From CAWJMN01 sp963844055 (lineage in GTDB: Bacteria; Planctomycetota; Planctomycetia; Pirellulales; Pirellulaceae), in contig CAWJMN010000001.1 of NCBI GenBank assembly GCA_963844055.1, positions 434,001 to 498,000 of the forward strand: a stretch of DNA of 64,000 nucleotides. Reading direction: 5' to 3'. A program made the translations under genes and the position numbers. Below, one piece after another: positions 28,626 to 37,970 of this stretch; within the stretch, counting starts at the first letter, position 1, and every line of letters begins with the position of its first letter. The notes below the pieces were generated by a model. The model searched no databases. It was not told where the DNA came from and saw only the letters and a list, made by a program, of their open reading frames with translations.

Positions 28626-29567
28626 CTAGCGGTTGGAAAAATGGACCGCTTGGGCCTGGATGTCGTGTCCAACCATCAAGCTCCAAGCGGTAAGCAGCAT
28701 GCGAAACACCATGCCTGGCTTGCCATCCCCAATAGGCTTTCCTTGGAACTGAGTCACGGGCCAAACACAAGGAGAGGTGCTAGTTAATAGCACCTCGTCG
28801 GCGGTCGCCACATCGTCTGGCGTTAGCGTTTGGTAGTGGAAAGGAATTCCACATTTGCCAGCCAGTTCTTCTAGGACGGCCACGCTCACTCCGGGCAGGA
28901 TCGATTCTTTGGGAGGCGAGAGCAATCCTTTGTCCTTGCGAAACAGCAGGATGCTGGCGGTCGAAGATTCATTGACGTTCCCACGGTCGTCTAGGAGCAA
29001 GGCGCGCGAGCCAGGAAAGGCTTTGCGGGCCGCCTGATCTGCCAAGTGGTAGTGCATCCGGCTTCGGCACTTCAGTTCCGTTGGCCAGCAAGCGTTCGGT
29101 ACTTGCTGTACCGGCGTGAGGGCAAGTGCATCGCCAGTTTCATACTTTTGAGACCACAATCCAAATGGCAAGGGATACGTGTGCATCCCGACATTTGTCC
29201 CTTTGGGCAAATCTGCCGCAGCAATGCCGTACGTCGAATAGATACCTGGCGTGACAAAAAGGGTCAGGCCAATATCATCCCCCGGCTTAACCAGGGAGTG
29301 ATTGTTTTGTACGAGCTGGACGGCCCTTTCATGCAATTCCTCAATGGAAAGAGGCAACGTAGTGCCAGTAATTTCCAGCGACCGCTGAAGCCTAGCCATA
29401 TGGGCCTCCCAGCGGAAAATCTTGCCGCCGAAGGTACGCATCTGTTCTGCCACGGTTACGCCGAGAACAAACCCGGCATCCATCACCGAGACGGTGGCCT
29501 CGGCGACCGGCACGAATGCTCCGCGGATATAGGCCCAAGGGGTTCCAGCAGTAGGAAAACTAGCCAC
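28626..29567 (-). CDS. Class IV aminotransferase (branched-chain / D-amino acid type)
   Basis: 313-residue fold-type IV PLP enzyme. The likely PLP lysine is Lys166 in WPTELKCRSRMHY. Other family landmarks are GVTVAEQMRTFGGKIFRWEAH near residue 36 and the phosphate-binding region NVNESSTASILLF. The start is GTG at 29567 with AAGGA eight bases upstream. It lies 36 bases after a D-threonine-aldolase-like gene on the same strand. D-amino acid aminotransferase or a related D-specific activity is therefore plausible, though branched-chain or 4-amino-4-deoxychorismate lyase activity cannot be excluded from sequence alone. Confidence 0.85.
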   Translation of the reverse strand: MASFPTAGTPWAYIRGAFVPVAEATVSVMDAGFVLGVTVAEQMRTFGGKIFRWEAHMARLQRSLEITGTTLPLSIEELHERAVQLVQNNHSLVKPGDDIGLTLFVTPGIYSTYGIAAADLPKGTNVGMHTYPLPFGLWSQKYETGDALALTPVQQVPNACWPTELKCRSRMHYHLADQAARKAFPGSRALLLDDRGNVNESSTASILLFRKDKGLLSPPKESILPGVSVAVLEELAGKCGIPFHYQTLTPDDVATADEVLLTSTSPCVWPVTQFQGKPIGDGKPGMVFRMLLTAWSLMVGHDIQAQAVHFSNR

Positions 29568-29603
29568 GTTGGCAATCCTTGAAAGGTAGGTACAAAACGA
29601 GGC

Positions 29604-30767
29604 TCAAATGGTCAGTTGTCGATCGCGGGCAGCGACCTTCCATGTCCCAACAATCTGTTTTTGGGACAGGATGTAAACCTCGCGATGAAGGGCCGACGTC
29701 GGACAGACATGTTTGGGTACCGCCAATAGCTCTTGTCCCAAAACGCAGTTCTCGGCCATGGGCGTTTCAATGACCATGTGCTCTTCATTGTGCAAAACTA
29801 GCTGTGCATCGGGCAGCGTTGGAAAATACGCCCGGCTTGCTAGTGGGCCATCCGCAGCAATCGCTTTGTAGCCCAGGTCCAGGGTCAGCCGATTAGGTAG
29901 CGGATGGCTGACGACCCGGGTGAGAAGCATGGCAGCGGGCTCAAAGCGGAGGTCAGGAAACTGCCGCCGATAACCTTCATCGTACAGGACCGGGGTGCCT
30001 GGGCTCAGTTCAATGGCCGGATCATCGACACTCGCCCAGATGGGAAAGGAACCCGTTCCGCCGGCAATGATTAGCGGCACTTCAAGCCCTGCTTGCTCGA
30101 TCGCGCTACGAAACTGCTTGGCTAGTTCCCAGCCCTGCAGAACGGCCGTACGACGTTCTGCAACGTCGACCTGATGATTATGGCCATCGTAAGCATGCAG
30201 CCCACGCAAAATTAGCGACTGCGAGGCGGCAACGCGTCGGGCTAAACGCACGCCCGCCTGCGGGTCCGTTAGTCCTGTGCGGTGTTGGCCGCAATCGACA
30301 TCAATGAAGACGCCTACCTTGATCATGTGCGTTGCACTTGCGTTGGCACTTGTGAGTGCGGCATCCAGTTGCAGACAAATGCCGGGATCATCGAGCATGA
30401 TCGACAGCGAAACCTGCGGATAAGCATGTGCCAGTTGAGCCACTCGTTTTAGATTGGGGCCGACCGGCTGATAGGCCAGGAATATCTCAGTCGCCCCCGA
30501 CTGCGCGAGCATCTCGGCTTCTGCGACGGTGGCACATTTGTGCTTGACGATTCCAGCCTGGACCTCGATCTCGATAATCTCGCGGATTTTATGCGTCTTG
30601 CAGTGCGGCCAAAGCCGTTTGGGGTCTTTGGCAATACGTATCATCTCTGCCAAGTTATGCTCTAGCAAATCGCGAGAGATAATCATCGATGGCGAAAGCA
30701 GCGATTGCAGCACTTCTGGTGGCAAGTCAAACGCAGGATGAAGTGACGCAGTAGGAGCCATGGTCAT
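29604..30767 (-). CDS. D-threonine aldolase / D-serine dehydratase-like PLP enzyme
   Basis: 387 residues of the alanine-racemase-fold (type III PLP) D-TA/DSD1 family. The PLP lysine is Lys57 in RLWPHCKTHK. The barrel continues with VGVFIDVDCGQHRTG and RGLHAYDGHNHQ, and the small C-terminal metal-binding domain shows LHNEEHMVIE near the end. These enzymes split beta-hydroxy-D-amino acids or dehydrate D-serine. Two ATGs are close together (30767 and 30761) with no clear Shine-Dalgarno. It heads a likely two-gene unit with the class IV aminotransferase and is preceded by the thiolase gene with 37 bases between. Confidence 0.88.
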   Translation of the reverse strand: MTMAPTASLHPAFDLPPEVLQSLLSPSMIISRDLLEHNLAEMIRIAKDPKRLWPHCKTHKIREIIEIEVQAGIVKHKCATVAEAEMLAQSGATEIFLAYQPVGPNLKRVAQLAHAYPQVSLSIMLDDPGICLQLDAALTSANASATHMIKVGVFIDVDCGQHRTGLTDPQAGVRLARRVAASQSLILRGLHAYDGHNHQVDVAERRTAVLQGWELAKQFRSAIEQAGLEVPLIIAGGTGSFPIWASVDDPAIELSPGTPVLYDEGYRRQFPDLRFEPAAMLLTRVVSHPLPNRLTLDLGYKAIAADGPLASRAYFPTLPDAQLVLHNEEHMVIETPMAENCVLGQELLAVPKHVCPTSALHREVYILSQKQIVGTWKVAARDRQLTI

Positions 30768-30804
30768 GATAGGTACAGGCTAGGTGTGTTGGTAAACAAA
30801 CGAA

Positions 30805-31968
30805 CTATTGGGGCAAGGCTTCCACAAGGACCGCAATTCCTTGTCCCATGCCAATGCACATTGCCGCAATGCCCCAAGTTTTATTGCGCTCTTGCAAGGC
30901 GGAACATAATGTAGCGATGATTCGTGCACCGCTGGCCCCCAATGGGTGTCCCAGGGCCAATGCTCCTCCCCAGATGTTTAGCTTATCGTCTGGAATGGAA
31001 AGCTGTTGTTGGCAGGCCAAGATTTGTGCAGCAAAAGCCTCATTGATTTCGATCAGGTCCACGTCGGCAAGCGAAAGTTTTGTTTTGGCCAGCAACTTCC
31101 AAATCGCCTCAACCGGGCCCAGTCCCATTAGTGCAGGTTCCAGGCCGACATGGGCCATCGCATGAACCTTGGCAAGCGGCTTTAGCTCATGATCCTTCGC
31201 AAACTGTGCCGAGGTAACGAGCATCGCCGCGGCACCATCAGAAAGCGGCGAGCTATTCCCAGCGGTAACCGTACCCTGAGTAGCTAGAAATGCGGCAGGA
31301 AGTTCTGATAGCGCCTGTAGTGTTGTGTCGGGGCGAAGTGTTTGATCGGTCGTAACCAAGCAGGGCAATCCGCTGGGTAAATGTCCTGGCTGTGGGACGA
31401 TTTCCCGGTCAAAAAGTTTCGCTTTCCAAGCTGTATGAGCTCGCTGGTGGCTGCGTAATGCGTATTCATCTTGAGCCAGGCGAGTGATGCCAAAACGCTT
31501 GGCCAAAAACTCGGCCGTCAGTCCCATGTTGACGCCGCCGCGCGATGTGCGGCGAAACCATTGTGGGTTGTAGTTCTTTGCAAAGTCCATCGGCAGATGC
31601 TGCATGTGCTCTAGGCCCCCCGCCACCACCGCCGACTGCTCACCCGCACGGATGGAAAGGGTTGCCTGGCACAGTGCTTCGAGGCTGCTTCCACAAAGGC
31701 GATTGACGGTGACACCGCCGGTCGAAAAGGGAAGTCCCGCCAAGATGGCAACTTGCCGCGCGATATTGAGCCCCTGTTCGCCGACGCCGATTGTTGTCCC
31801 CAGAATGACATCTTCTATGGCATCAGGTGGGACCGCATTTCGTGCCAGCAAAGCGCGTACACAGTTGGCCGCCAAATCATCACTGCGAGTTTGCCGATAA
31901 CTTCCACGAGTAGGATGGGCGCGACCCATCGGCGTGCGTACCGCATCGACGATGACAGCTTGATCCAT
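30805..31968 (-). CDS. Acetyl-CoA acyltransferase (thiolase, FadA/FadI type)
   Basis: 387-residue thiolase performing the last step of beta-oxidation, 3-ketoacyl-CoA to acetyl-CoA plus shortened acyl-CoA. The nucleophile Cys92 lies in VNRLCGSSLEA. The other catalytic groups are in EINEAFAAQ, GGALALGHPLGASGAR (His) and AAMCIGMGQG (second Cys). The ATG at 31968 is preferred over 31977 because GGA is suitably spaced before it. It sits 32 bases after the corrected stop of the FadJ-type gene, the order typical of a two-subunit beta-oxidation complex. Confidence 0.93.
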   Translation of the reverse strand: MDQAVIVDAVRTPMGRAHPTRGSYRQTRSDDLAANCVRALLARNAVPPDAIEDVILGTTIGVGEQGLNIARQVAILAGLPFSTGGVTVNRLCGSSLEALCQATLSIRAGEQSAVVAGGLEHMQHLPMDFAKNYNPQWFRRTSRGGVNMGLTAEFLAKRFGITRLAQDEYALRSHQRAHTAWKAKLFDREIVPQPGHLPSGLPCLVTTDQTLRPDTTLQALSELPAAFLATQGTVTAGNSSPLSDGAAAMLVTSAQFAKDHELKPLAKVHAMAHVGLEPALMGLGPVEAIWKLLAKTKLSLADVDLIEINEAFAAQILACQQQLSIPDDKLNIWGGALALGHPLGASGARIIATLCSALQERNKTWGIAAMCIGMGQGIAVLVEALPQ

Positions 31969-32000
31969 GGTAAGCATCCAACAAAGGTTCGATAGCGAGA

Positions 32001-34150
32001 CTAATGTTGGTAGAACGAGGTGCTTGCTTCAGCCATTTGCTGAAGCACCTGAGTAGGCTCAAAACGTTTGCCCAGTGCTGCAAAAGGTGCAAGCTTGTTG
32101 AGGCAGGTTTGCACGCCAAAGAATCGGCCCAAAACAGGAGGCCTCCTTTGTCGCTAGGAAAGCCCAGGCCGTAGATCATTCCCAGGTCGACATCTTCTGG
32201 CGATGATGCAATTCCTTCCGAAAGTGCCCTTGTCGCTTCAAGTAGCATCGGAAGAACAAGCCGGTCGATCAGTTCCGACTGTTCAAACGAACGCTCTGCT
32301 TTGCGATAGACCGAGATGGCTTTTTCTGCCGCCGGGTTTGGCGACGTAAATCCTTTGCCAGAGACATGCAGGTAAAAGCCGTCGCCGGATTTTTGTCCCA
32401 GCCGTCCTTGTTTCACCAGGGATGGCACAAGTGGCGACGCAATCGCGCGATCCGAAAAAGCCCGGTACATGATCATGCCCGCATGTACCGAGGTGTCCAA
32501 GCCAACGAGATCGTACAGAGCGAGCGGGCCAAGTGGCATTCCAAAGGCCACGGCGGCTTCATCCACCTCTTGAATGCTGGCCCCTTCCAGCAAAAGCTCG
32601 ATCGCTTCGTTGAGGTAGGGGAAGAGCAAGCGGTTGACCAAAAAGCCAGCGCCATCGCCCACAACAATCGGCATCTTTCCCATGCCGCGGGCATAGTGCA
32701 CCGCCTTGGCAATAGTCTCCGCAGACGTCTTCTCTCCTCGAACAACTTCCACGAGGCGCATTCGAGAGACAGGATTGAAAAAATGCATTCCCAAAAAACG
32801 TTCCGGATGGGTCAGCGTTTTTGCAAGCTGCGAAATGGGAATGGTCGAAGTATTACTTGCTAAAACCGCACTGGGGGCCACGACCCGTTCTAACTGTGCA
32901 AAGAGGTCTTGCTTGGCCGTCGGAGTTTCAACGATGGCCTCTACAATCAGGGCTGCCTTAGCAAGGTCTTGGGCAATGTCGCTGCTTAGGCGAAGGTTGC
33001 CTTTTAGTTCTTGCTCGCGCAGTGTGCTTGCTCGGCCAATCTTCTTGTCGAAGGAAGCCTGTTGCAGAATATCTTGATAGCTCGCCGCCAATGCCTCTAC
33101 CGAACTATCGCAGACCGTTACTTCCCACTGATGCCGCAGCGCCGCAGCCGCAATGCCGCGCCCCATGATCCCAGAACCAACGATCCCAATTTGGCTTTGT
33201 GCCGCTTTGTGAGTGGCCGCAATGCCGGACGCCTGTTGCCGGCTGATGCGTTTGTTGTGATCCACCAGCAGGTAAGAATGCAGCAGGCCTCTATGTGCTG
33301 CATTGCCAAATAGCTGGCTAACGCACTGAGCCGCATCGGCAAGCGCCGCTTCCTCAGTCATGCTTGCGCTTCGCAGCAAATGTTCAACGGCGGCGGTGCG
33401 GGCTACTTGATAACGTGCCAGTACCGACTTCAAAGGCTGGCGCCACTGGAATTCCAAGAACTCTTGCTCCGCAGGAGTGAGGCCTACAGGCTGACTTCGT
33501 TTTGCTCGTCGCTCGAGACTGCGACGCTTGGCTTCATCGGTGCGAAGCCATTGGAACACCTCGTCCAAGGAAAAGTTCGGCGGCAACAGATGATCGAGTA
33601 TGCCGCTTGCGACTGCTTGTTCGGCAGAAATCGGCTCGCCATCTAAGATCAACTCGCCAGCATTAGGCAAACCAATCAGGCGTGGCAGCGCGGCGGAACC
33701 ACCCCAAGCAGGAATGAGTCCAAGCTTCACTTCCGGCAGTCCAATGCTCACAAGGGGAGAATCCATTCCCCATCGCATGTCACACGCCAGCGCTAATTCC
33801 AGGCCTCCACCAATGCAGGCCCCTTCCACGAGCGCAAGCGTCGGTGCCGAGATCCGGCGAAGCCGAGCCAAAACCCTTTGGTGTGCTAGACAGTCACTTT
33901 CCACCTGGGCAGGCGTGCGGTCCAGGCGTCCTGTCATTTCCTGCAGGTCGGCCCCGGCAAGAAACTGCCCCGGCTTGGCCGAGGAGATCAATACCGCAGA
34001 AAGGTTTGGGTGGTCGTCGAGTTCCGATAGGATCGACTCAAGATCGCTCCAGAGGGCCGCTGTAAGCGTGTTGGTGGAACGCCCTGGCTGTTCCAATAAG
34101 ATGTGACCAATGTCATGGGAAGGCCAGTGAAGCGTCACCGCAGCGGGCAT
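32001..34150 (-). CDS. fadJ: FadJ-type enoyl-CoA hydratase / 3-hydroxyacyl-CoA dehydrogenase, with an apparent frameshift near 32106
   Basis: Bifunctional beta-oxidation subunit. The N-terminal hydratase has the oxyanion region GACIGGGLELA with Glu118, and Glu140 in IGLPEVKLG, close to the two catalytic Glu of FadB. The dehydrogenase begins at GIVGSGIMGRG (about 300) and has the HFFNPVSRMRLVEVV motif. As sequenced, the frame leaves the family after LLFWADSLA and overlaps the thiolase start. The next frame reads GVQTCLNKLAPFAALGKRF and stops at 32001. One extra G in the GG run near 32106 gives 716 residues and a normal 32-base gap to the thiolase. Both the length and the gene spacing favour the corrected form. 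Confidence 0.9.
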
Positions 34151-34323
34151 GGCAAAGGAATGGCGTTAGAGGACGAAGGTGGCAATTTTCCGATTGTGTT
34201 ATAGTGTACACGCCTCGGGTCGCTCGCGGGTTTTGGGAGTCCGTTTCATTCCCCCAACGCCGACCGAGTAGGTTAAAGGCTTTTGTAGAATAATTCGCAT
34301 TTCCTGCTTGAGGGCGATGAACC

Positions 34324-34763
34324 ATGAACCCGTTATTTAGCGACAGAATCCATGTCCGGTGGGCGCCGCTTGTCATGCTGGTAGGGGTAGCCCTCCTGGG
34401 CTTCTTGCCAGGCCGTCTGGTTGGCCAAGAGGCCGCTGGTGAGGCCGCCAAAGCGACCACGGTCTCGATAACGCTCGATTTTGGGGATAACAGCCAAAAG
34501 AGCTTTGTAAAGATTCCCTGGGTCGAGGGAATGACTGTATTTGACCTTTTGGAAAAGGCTTCCAAACACCGCCGTGGGTTTTCGTTCACGTCGGTGGGGA
34601 AGGGAGAAACCCTCCTGGTTACCTCCATTGATAGCTCAAAAAACGAGGGGTCCGGCGATAACTGGATCTTTGAAGTGAACGAGAAATTAGGGGCCAAAAG
34701 CTCGCGATCACCAAACTTAAGGGGGGAGACTCCGTCTTGTGGCGATTTGGTAGATACGAGTAG
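34324..34763 (+). CDS. Exported DUF4430 (transcobalamin-like) protein, with an apparent frameshift near 34690-34699
   Basis: A signal peptide or anchor (PLVMLVGVALLGFLPGRLVGQ, about residues 15-37 including flanks) precedes a single small domain. WVEGMTVFDLLEKASK and NWIFEVNEKLG resemble the DUF4430/beta-grasp domain found in transcobalamin-like C termini. As sequenced the frame loses the domain after NEKLGAK. The next frame gives LAITKLKGGDSVLWRFGRYE and stops at 34763, exactly the usual end of this domain. One added base in the GGGGCCAAAA stretch restores 146 residues. GAGG lies about 10 bases before the ATG. It is followed 49 bases later by a membrane protein gene, suggesting a pair. Confidence 0.75.
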
Positions 34764-34812
34764 ACTAAAGCGGAGTTTCTGAGGTGTATTTTGTTTTGTG
34801 GGAGCTGATGTA

Positions 34813-35412
34813 GTGAAACGCTCGTTATCGACGGAATTGTTTGTTTTTGCCTTCTTGGTTTCACTAGGTGCGCTGACTCGCATTTACTTTCACCATGTGC
34901 ACTCGTTCCCCAACTTTTCACCGGTTGCGGCGATGTCGCTCTTTGCAGGCTACTTCTTCACGCGTCGTGGCTTTGGCCCTGCAGTTGCCCCGTGTGTCAT
35001 GCTTGCCAGCGATAGCGTGATTGGTGGATACAGGTGGGAGATGATGGCCGTTGTCTACGGCATGTTGACGTTGCCATCGCTGTTGGGAATGGTCATGCAA
35101 AACATGTTGGCCCTGCGGCCAGGAAAGACCATGGCCAATTGGGCTTCGGTAAGCAGCCTGATGGCTTGCAGTTTCTCTTCATCGATCTTGTTTTTTGCTG
35201 TGACCAACTTGGTTTGGTGGCCTTGGAGCAACTTGTACGAAAAGTCGTGGGCCGGCCTGCTACAGTCGTACGAGCAAGCATTGCCCTTCTTTAAATACAC
35301 GCTTGCCGGTGACGTAGTCTTCGGCCTATTGCTGTTTGGTGTTTATGGCCTACTTGTTCAGATCAACCTTCTGAAGGTTCCAGCCAGCAGCGAAGTCAAA
35401 ACGATTGGCTAG
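34813..35412 (+). CDS. DUF6580-like six-helix membrane protein (possible ECF S-component type)
   Basis: 199 residues with about six hydrophobic helices: LFVFAFLVSLGALTRIYF at the N terminus, then an NFSPVAAMSLFAGYFF segment and later helices ending in VFGLLLFGVYGLLVQI. The size, helix number and the 'FSPVAA.SLFAG' stretch fit DUF6580, which resembles the substrate-binding S components of ECF vitamin transporters. The GTG at 34813 is chosen because GGAG sits eight bases before it; a GTG at 34798 is in frame but badly spaced. It probably works with the DUF4430 protein just upstream. The substrate is unknown. A terminator follows. Confidence 0.8.
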   Translation: MKRSLSTELFVFAFLVSLGALTRIYFHHVHSFPNFSPVAAMSLFAGYFFTRRGFGPAVAPCVMLASDSVIGGYRWEMMAVVYGMLTLPSLLGMVMQNMLALRPGKTMANWASVSSLMACSFSSSILFFAVTNLVWWPWSNLYEKSWAGLLQSYEQALPFFKYTLAGDVVFGLLLFGVYGLLVQINLLKVPASSEVKTIG

Positions 35413-35445
35413 TTGATTTGCCCCAGGGCAAACAAAGATATTCGC

Positions 35446-35482
35446 AAGGGGCAAAGTCGATGATTCGGCTGTGCCCTTTTTT
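35446..35482 (+). terminator. Rho-independent terminator after the DUF6580 gene
   Basis: AAGGGGCA pairs with TGCCCTT (one bulge), continued inward by AGTCGA/TCGGCT, and the stem ends in six Ts. It closes the DUF4430-DUF6580 unit. Confidence 0.75.
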
Positions 35483-35595
35483 CGTGCCTTGATGATTGCT
35501 AGATAGTGACGCATCGTCACTAAGCAGAACCGCTTGCTGGTCGTCGATGACTGAACCTGTGACCGGTTCGCGTTGGAAATGGTTGATTAGGGGCA

Positions 35596-35628
35596 TAAAA
35601 AAACGTGCAGTCGGTGAGGACTGCACGT
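35596..35628 (-). terminator. Rho-independent terminator for the HEAT-like gene (minus strand)
   Basis: A perfect 10-bp stem ACGTGCAGTC/GACTGCACGT around GGTGAG runs into seven Ts on the minus strand. It is about 33 bases past the stop of the minus-strand gene. Confidence 0.88.
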
Positions 35629-35660
35629 CTCGTGATTTTTGAATGCCTCTTCGACGAGTG

Positions 35661-37481
35661 CTATTCAGCCTTCGCTTCAGCGGCAGGTGCCTCAGGGGCT
35701 TCTGCCGCAGGTTCGGCCGGCGGAGCCGCTGCTGGAGCAGCCGCAGGTTCTGCAGCCGGTGCCTCTGCGGCAGGGGCAGCGGGAGCCGCTACAGCCCCAG
35801 GGGCCGGTGCCGGTGCTGCCGCGGCCGGAGCAACTTCGCCAGCCGCTGGTACGGCCGGTTCTTCAGGAGCCACTAGCACAACTTTACGAGTTACGGTCTC
35901 AATGGCAGCTACTGCTTGGCTGAGGTCCTTGCGGAACTCTTCAGGGGTACGTGGATCTTTCGACTCAATGACCTTGATAATGTCTCCTAGCTTTTTGGTG
36001 ACATCCTCCACGTACTTCACATCGGCCGGCACGGTTGCTGCCGATTTCATTCCCTTAAGGCCAGCTCCAGCCTTGGGGTCACCAAGGCCTTGTTGAACCG
36101 CAAACAGCTGGGCTCGCAATTGGCGCTTGAGGTAGTCATAGCGATAGGCGTGTGGTTCAAGTGGTTCTTCGGCCTTGGCCCCGCTTCCGCCCATCCCAGG
36201 GAATCCACCAGGCATTCCAAGCCCATATCCGGAGCCGCCCCCCTTCTTTCCACCCATGCCAGGCATGGTGGGCATGCCAGATCCAGATGCACCGCCAAGC
36301 TTCGGCATTCCAGGCATTCCTCCCGGCATCCCCGAGGCACCGCCAGGAATGCGTCCTGCACCAGGAGGTCCACCAGCACCGCCGGATTCACCACCAAACG
36401 CCGCCGCAGCCCCTGCTGCACCCTGCGCAGTCGTGAGTTCTTCTTCATGCTTCCGCATGTCCGTCAGCCGTTGCACGCCTACGCGACAAGCAAGTGCTGC
36501 AACATATCCAAGTTCTTTCGTCTGAGCGTCAACCTTTGGAAGAGCGGGAGCTTTGTACGCCATCTTTCCCATGCCCGCTGCTACGGCAACACGAATGGGA
36601 AGTGGTTGTTGCTCATCGGCGAGCAGCTTCTCAAATGCGTCCTTGATCGTCGGATCAACGATAACCGTGCTGGAAAGGGCCAAGGCTTCAATGGCGCGTC
36701 GGCGCATCCAAAGGTGGCCATCAGGCGTTGTTGTGCCTGGAGGCGTCACCATCGTAGCCAGTGCCAACAACTGCGCGATGCAGTCCTGACGCATCGGCTG
36801 CGGCATACGTGAAGCAGCAGGGCGAACATCATCCCATTCCAGATGACGAGTGATTCCCAGCAATGCTGCTACGCGAATCGCATCGAGGTTACCCGGCTTT
36901 TTGAATTCCTCTAGCAAGGTCGGCAGCGCTTTGGTGAATGGTTCTGGTGGCGCCTTCGAAGTGCCAACGCGAACTGCTTCCACCGCATTCAGGCTGCCAA
37001 GGATCATCAAGCAGTTGTAACGCACAGCGGGATGATAGGCCGCATCTTGAACGATAGGTGCCAAGTTGCTCAGCGTAATATCAAGCAAGTGTTCGTGTGC
37101 CGTTGGGTTCTTGGCAACATCCGACAGATCGCGCAGGAACTTCTGCCGTGCGTCGGCAAGCTTCGACAACGCATCCTCCGACGTGAGCGTCATACGAGGG
37201 AAGAAGAACTTCGAATAGTAGTCATCAAAAATTGCCTGATTGGCTTCCAGTGCGACGTCTCCTTTGAGTACGCTTCGCACGATCCCTTCGATCTCTTTTT
37301 CCTTGCTCTTGGATTTCGTCAGTGCCGGGCTAGGCGTCAGGTTCTTAAAGCCCTCAGGTCCAATCTCTTGGCCAAAGACCATAGGCGAACCAGGTAGCAT
37401 TAGCGCCACAGCCGCTACGCCTGTAGCCAGCGTTCGACGACCTGCATTCCAAGTGCTTGGCATGAAATTGAATGAGCCCAT
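35661..37481 (-). CDS. Exported HEAT-like repeat protein with Gly/Met and Ala/Pro/Glu low-complexity regions
   Basis: 606 residues, function not recognised. A signal peptide covers about 1-38 (GVAAVALMLPGSPMVFGQ). Residues about 40-350 are helical and HEAT-like (PAVRYNCLMILGSLNAVEAV; MRRRAIEALALSSTVI). A Gly/Met/Pro block follows at about 355-425 (GGMPGMPKLGG and similar units), then a helical part. The last 80 residues are almost entirely Ala, Pro, Glu and Val. AAGGGA is nine bases before the ATG. It is probably a periplasmic or envelope scaffold. Its terminator lies just downstream, and no operon partner is evident. Confidence 0.8.
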   Translation of the reverse strand: MGSFNFMPSTWNAGRRTLATGVAAVALMLPGSPMVFGQEIGPEGFKNLTPSPALTKSKSKEKEIEGIVRSVLKGDVALEANQAIFDDYYSKFFFPRMTLTSEDALSKLADARQKFLRDLSDVAKNPTAHEHLLDITLSNLAPIVQDAAYHPAVRYNCLMILGSLNAVEAVRVGTSKAPPEPFTKALPTLLEEFKKPGNLDAIRVAALLGITRHLEWDDVRPAASRMPQPMRQDCIAQLLALATMVTPPGTTTPDGHLWMRRRAIEALALSSTVIVDPTIKDAFEKLLADEQQPLPIRVAVAAGMGKMAYKAPALPKVDAQTKELGYVAALACRVGVQRLTDMRKHEEELTTAQGAAGAAAAFGGESGGAGGPPGAGRIPGGASGMPGGMPGMPKLGGASGSGMPTMPGMGGKKGGGSGYGLGMPGGFPGMGGSGAKAEEPLEPHAYRYDYLKRQLRAQLFAVQQGLGDPKAGAGLKGMKSAATVPADVKYVEDVTKKLGDIIKVIESKDPRTPEEFRKDLSQAVAAIETVTRKVVLVAPEEPAVPAAGEVAPAAAAPAPAPGAVAAPAAPAAEAPAAEPAAAPAAAPPAEPAAEAPEAPAAEAKAE

Positions 37482-37970
37482 AGACGGCGATCCCTTAGAG
37501 CAAAGGCACTAATCGAGGTCGCATAACGACGCTCGTTGATTTCAAAACAAAGTCCAACCGAAAAGCTAACGCAGTCTCGTTGGCGATGATGGTCCAACGA
37601 GAATTTGCTAGTGGTGCGGAACGCGCCCCAGAACGGGTACTTTTGGAAGCCTGCGTCCCATCCTTTAACCTAGTTGTGCAAAGGGGCTGGTGTCAACTTC
37701 CTGACGTCCAGTTTTCAGCCGGAAAACCTAAACCGCAGGGGGGTTAGGGCGCCCGCCAAAAATCAAACCCTGCAATCCGAAAACTCTGCCCGCCACCTGG
37801 CGAAGCTCGTAGCTCAAACCACCCTAAAGAGCTGTTCGGGAGGTAGCGTACGCTCTTGGGACAAAAAAAGCAGCCCGATCCAATTAGACCGGGCTGCTGG
37901 GGGAGGTATCGCAGTGATTTGCCGCCACTAAAGCAGTGGCCAGCAAATCGCAAAGTTCCTATGCAAACGG
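37482..37970. other. Intergenic region upstream of the HEAT-like gene
   Basis: About 490 bases between two minus-strand genes. It contains the terminator of the DUF1559 gene (37863-37898) and presumably the promoter of the HEAT-like gene. No tRNA, repeat array or convincing coding frame was found in the remainder. Confidence 0.45.
37863..37898 (-). terminator. Rho-independent terminator for the DUF1559 gene (minus strand)
   Basis: The stem AGCAGCCCG/CGGGCTGCT is followed by seven Ts on the minus strand, about 75 bases past the DUF1559 stop. Confidence 0.86.

Noticed and set aside
34151..34323. Cobalamin riboswitch before the DUF4430 gene
   Set aside because: Considered because of the transcobalamin-like domain, but the conserved B12-box elements could not be found.
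35605..36525. Ala/Gly-rich and Pro-rich plus-strand open frames
   Set aside because: They are the reverse complement of the low-complexity parts of the HEAT-like protein.
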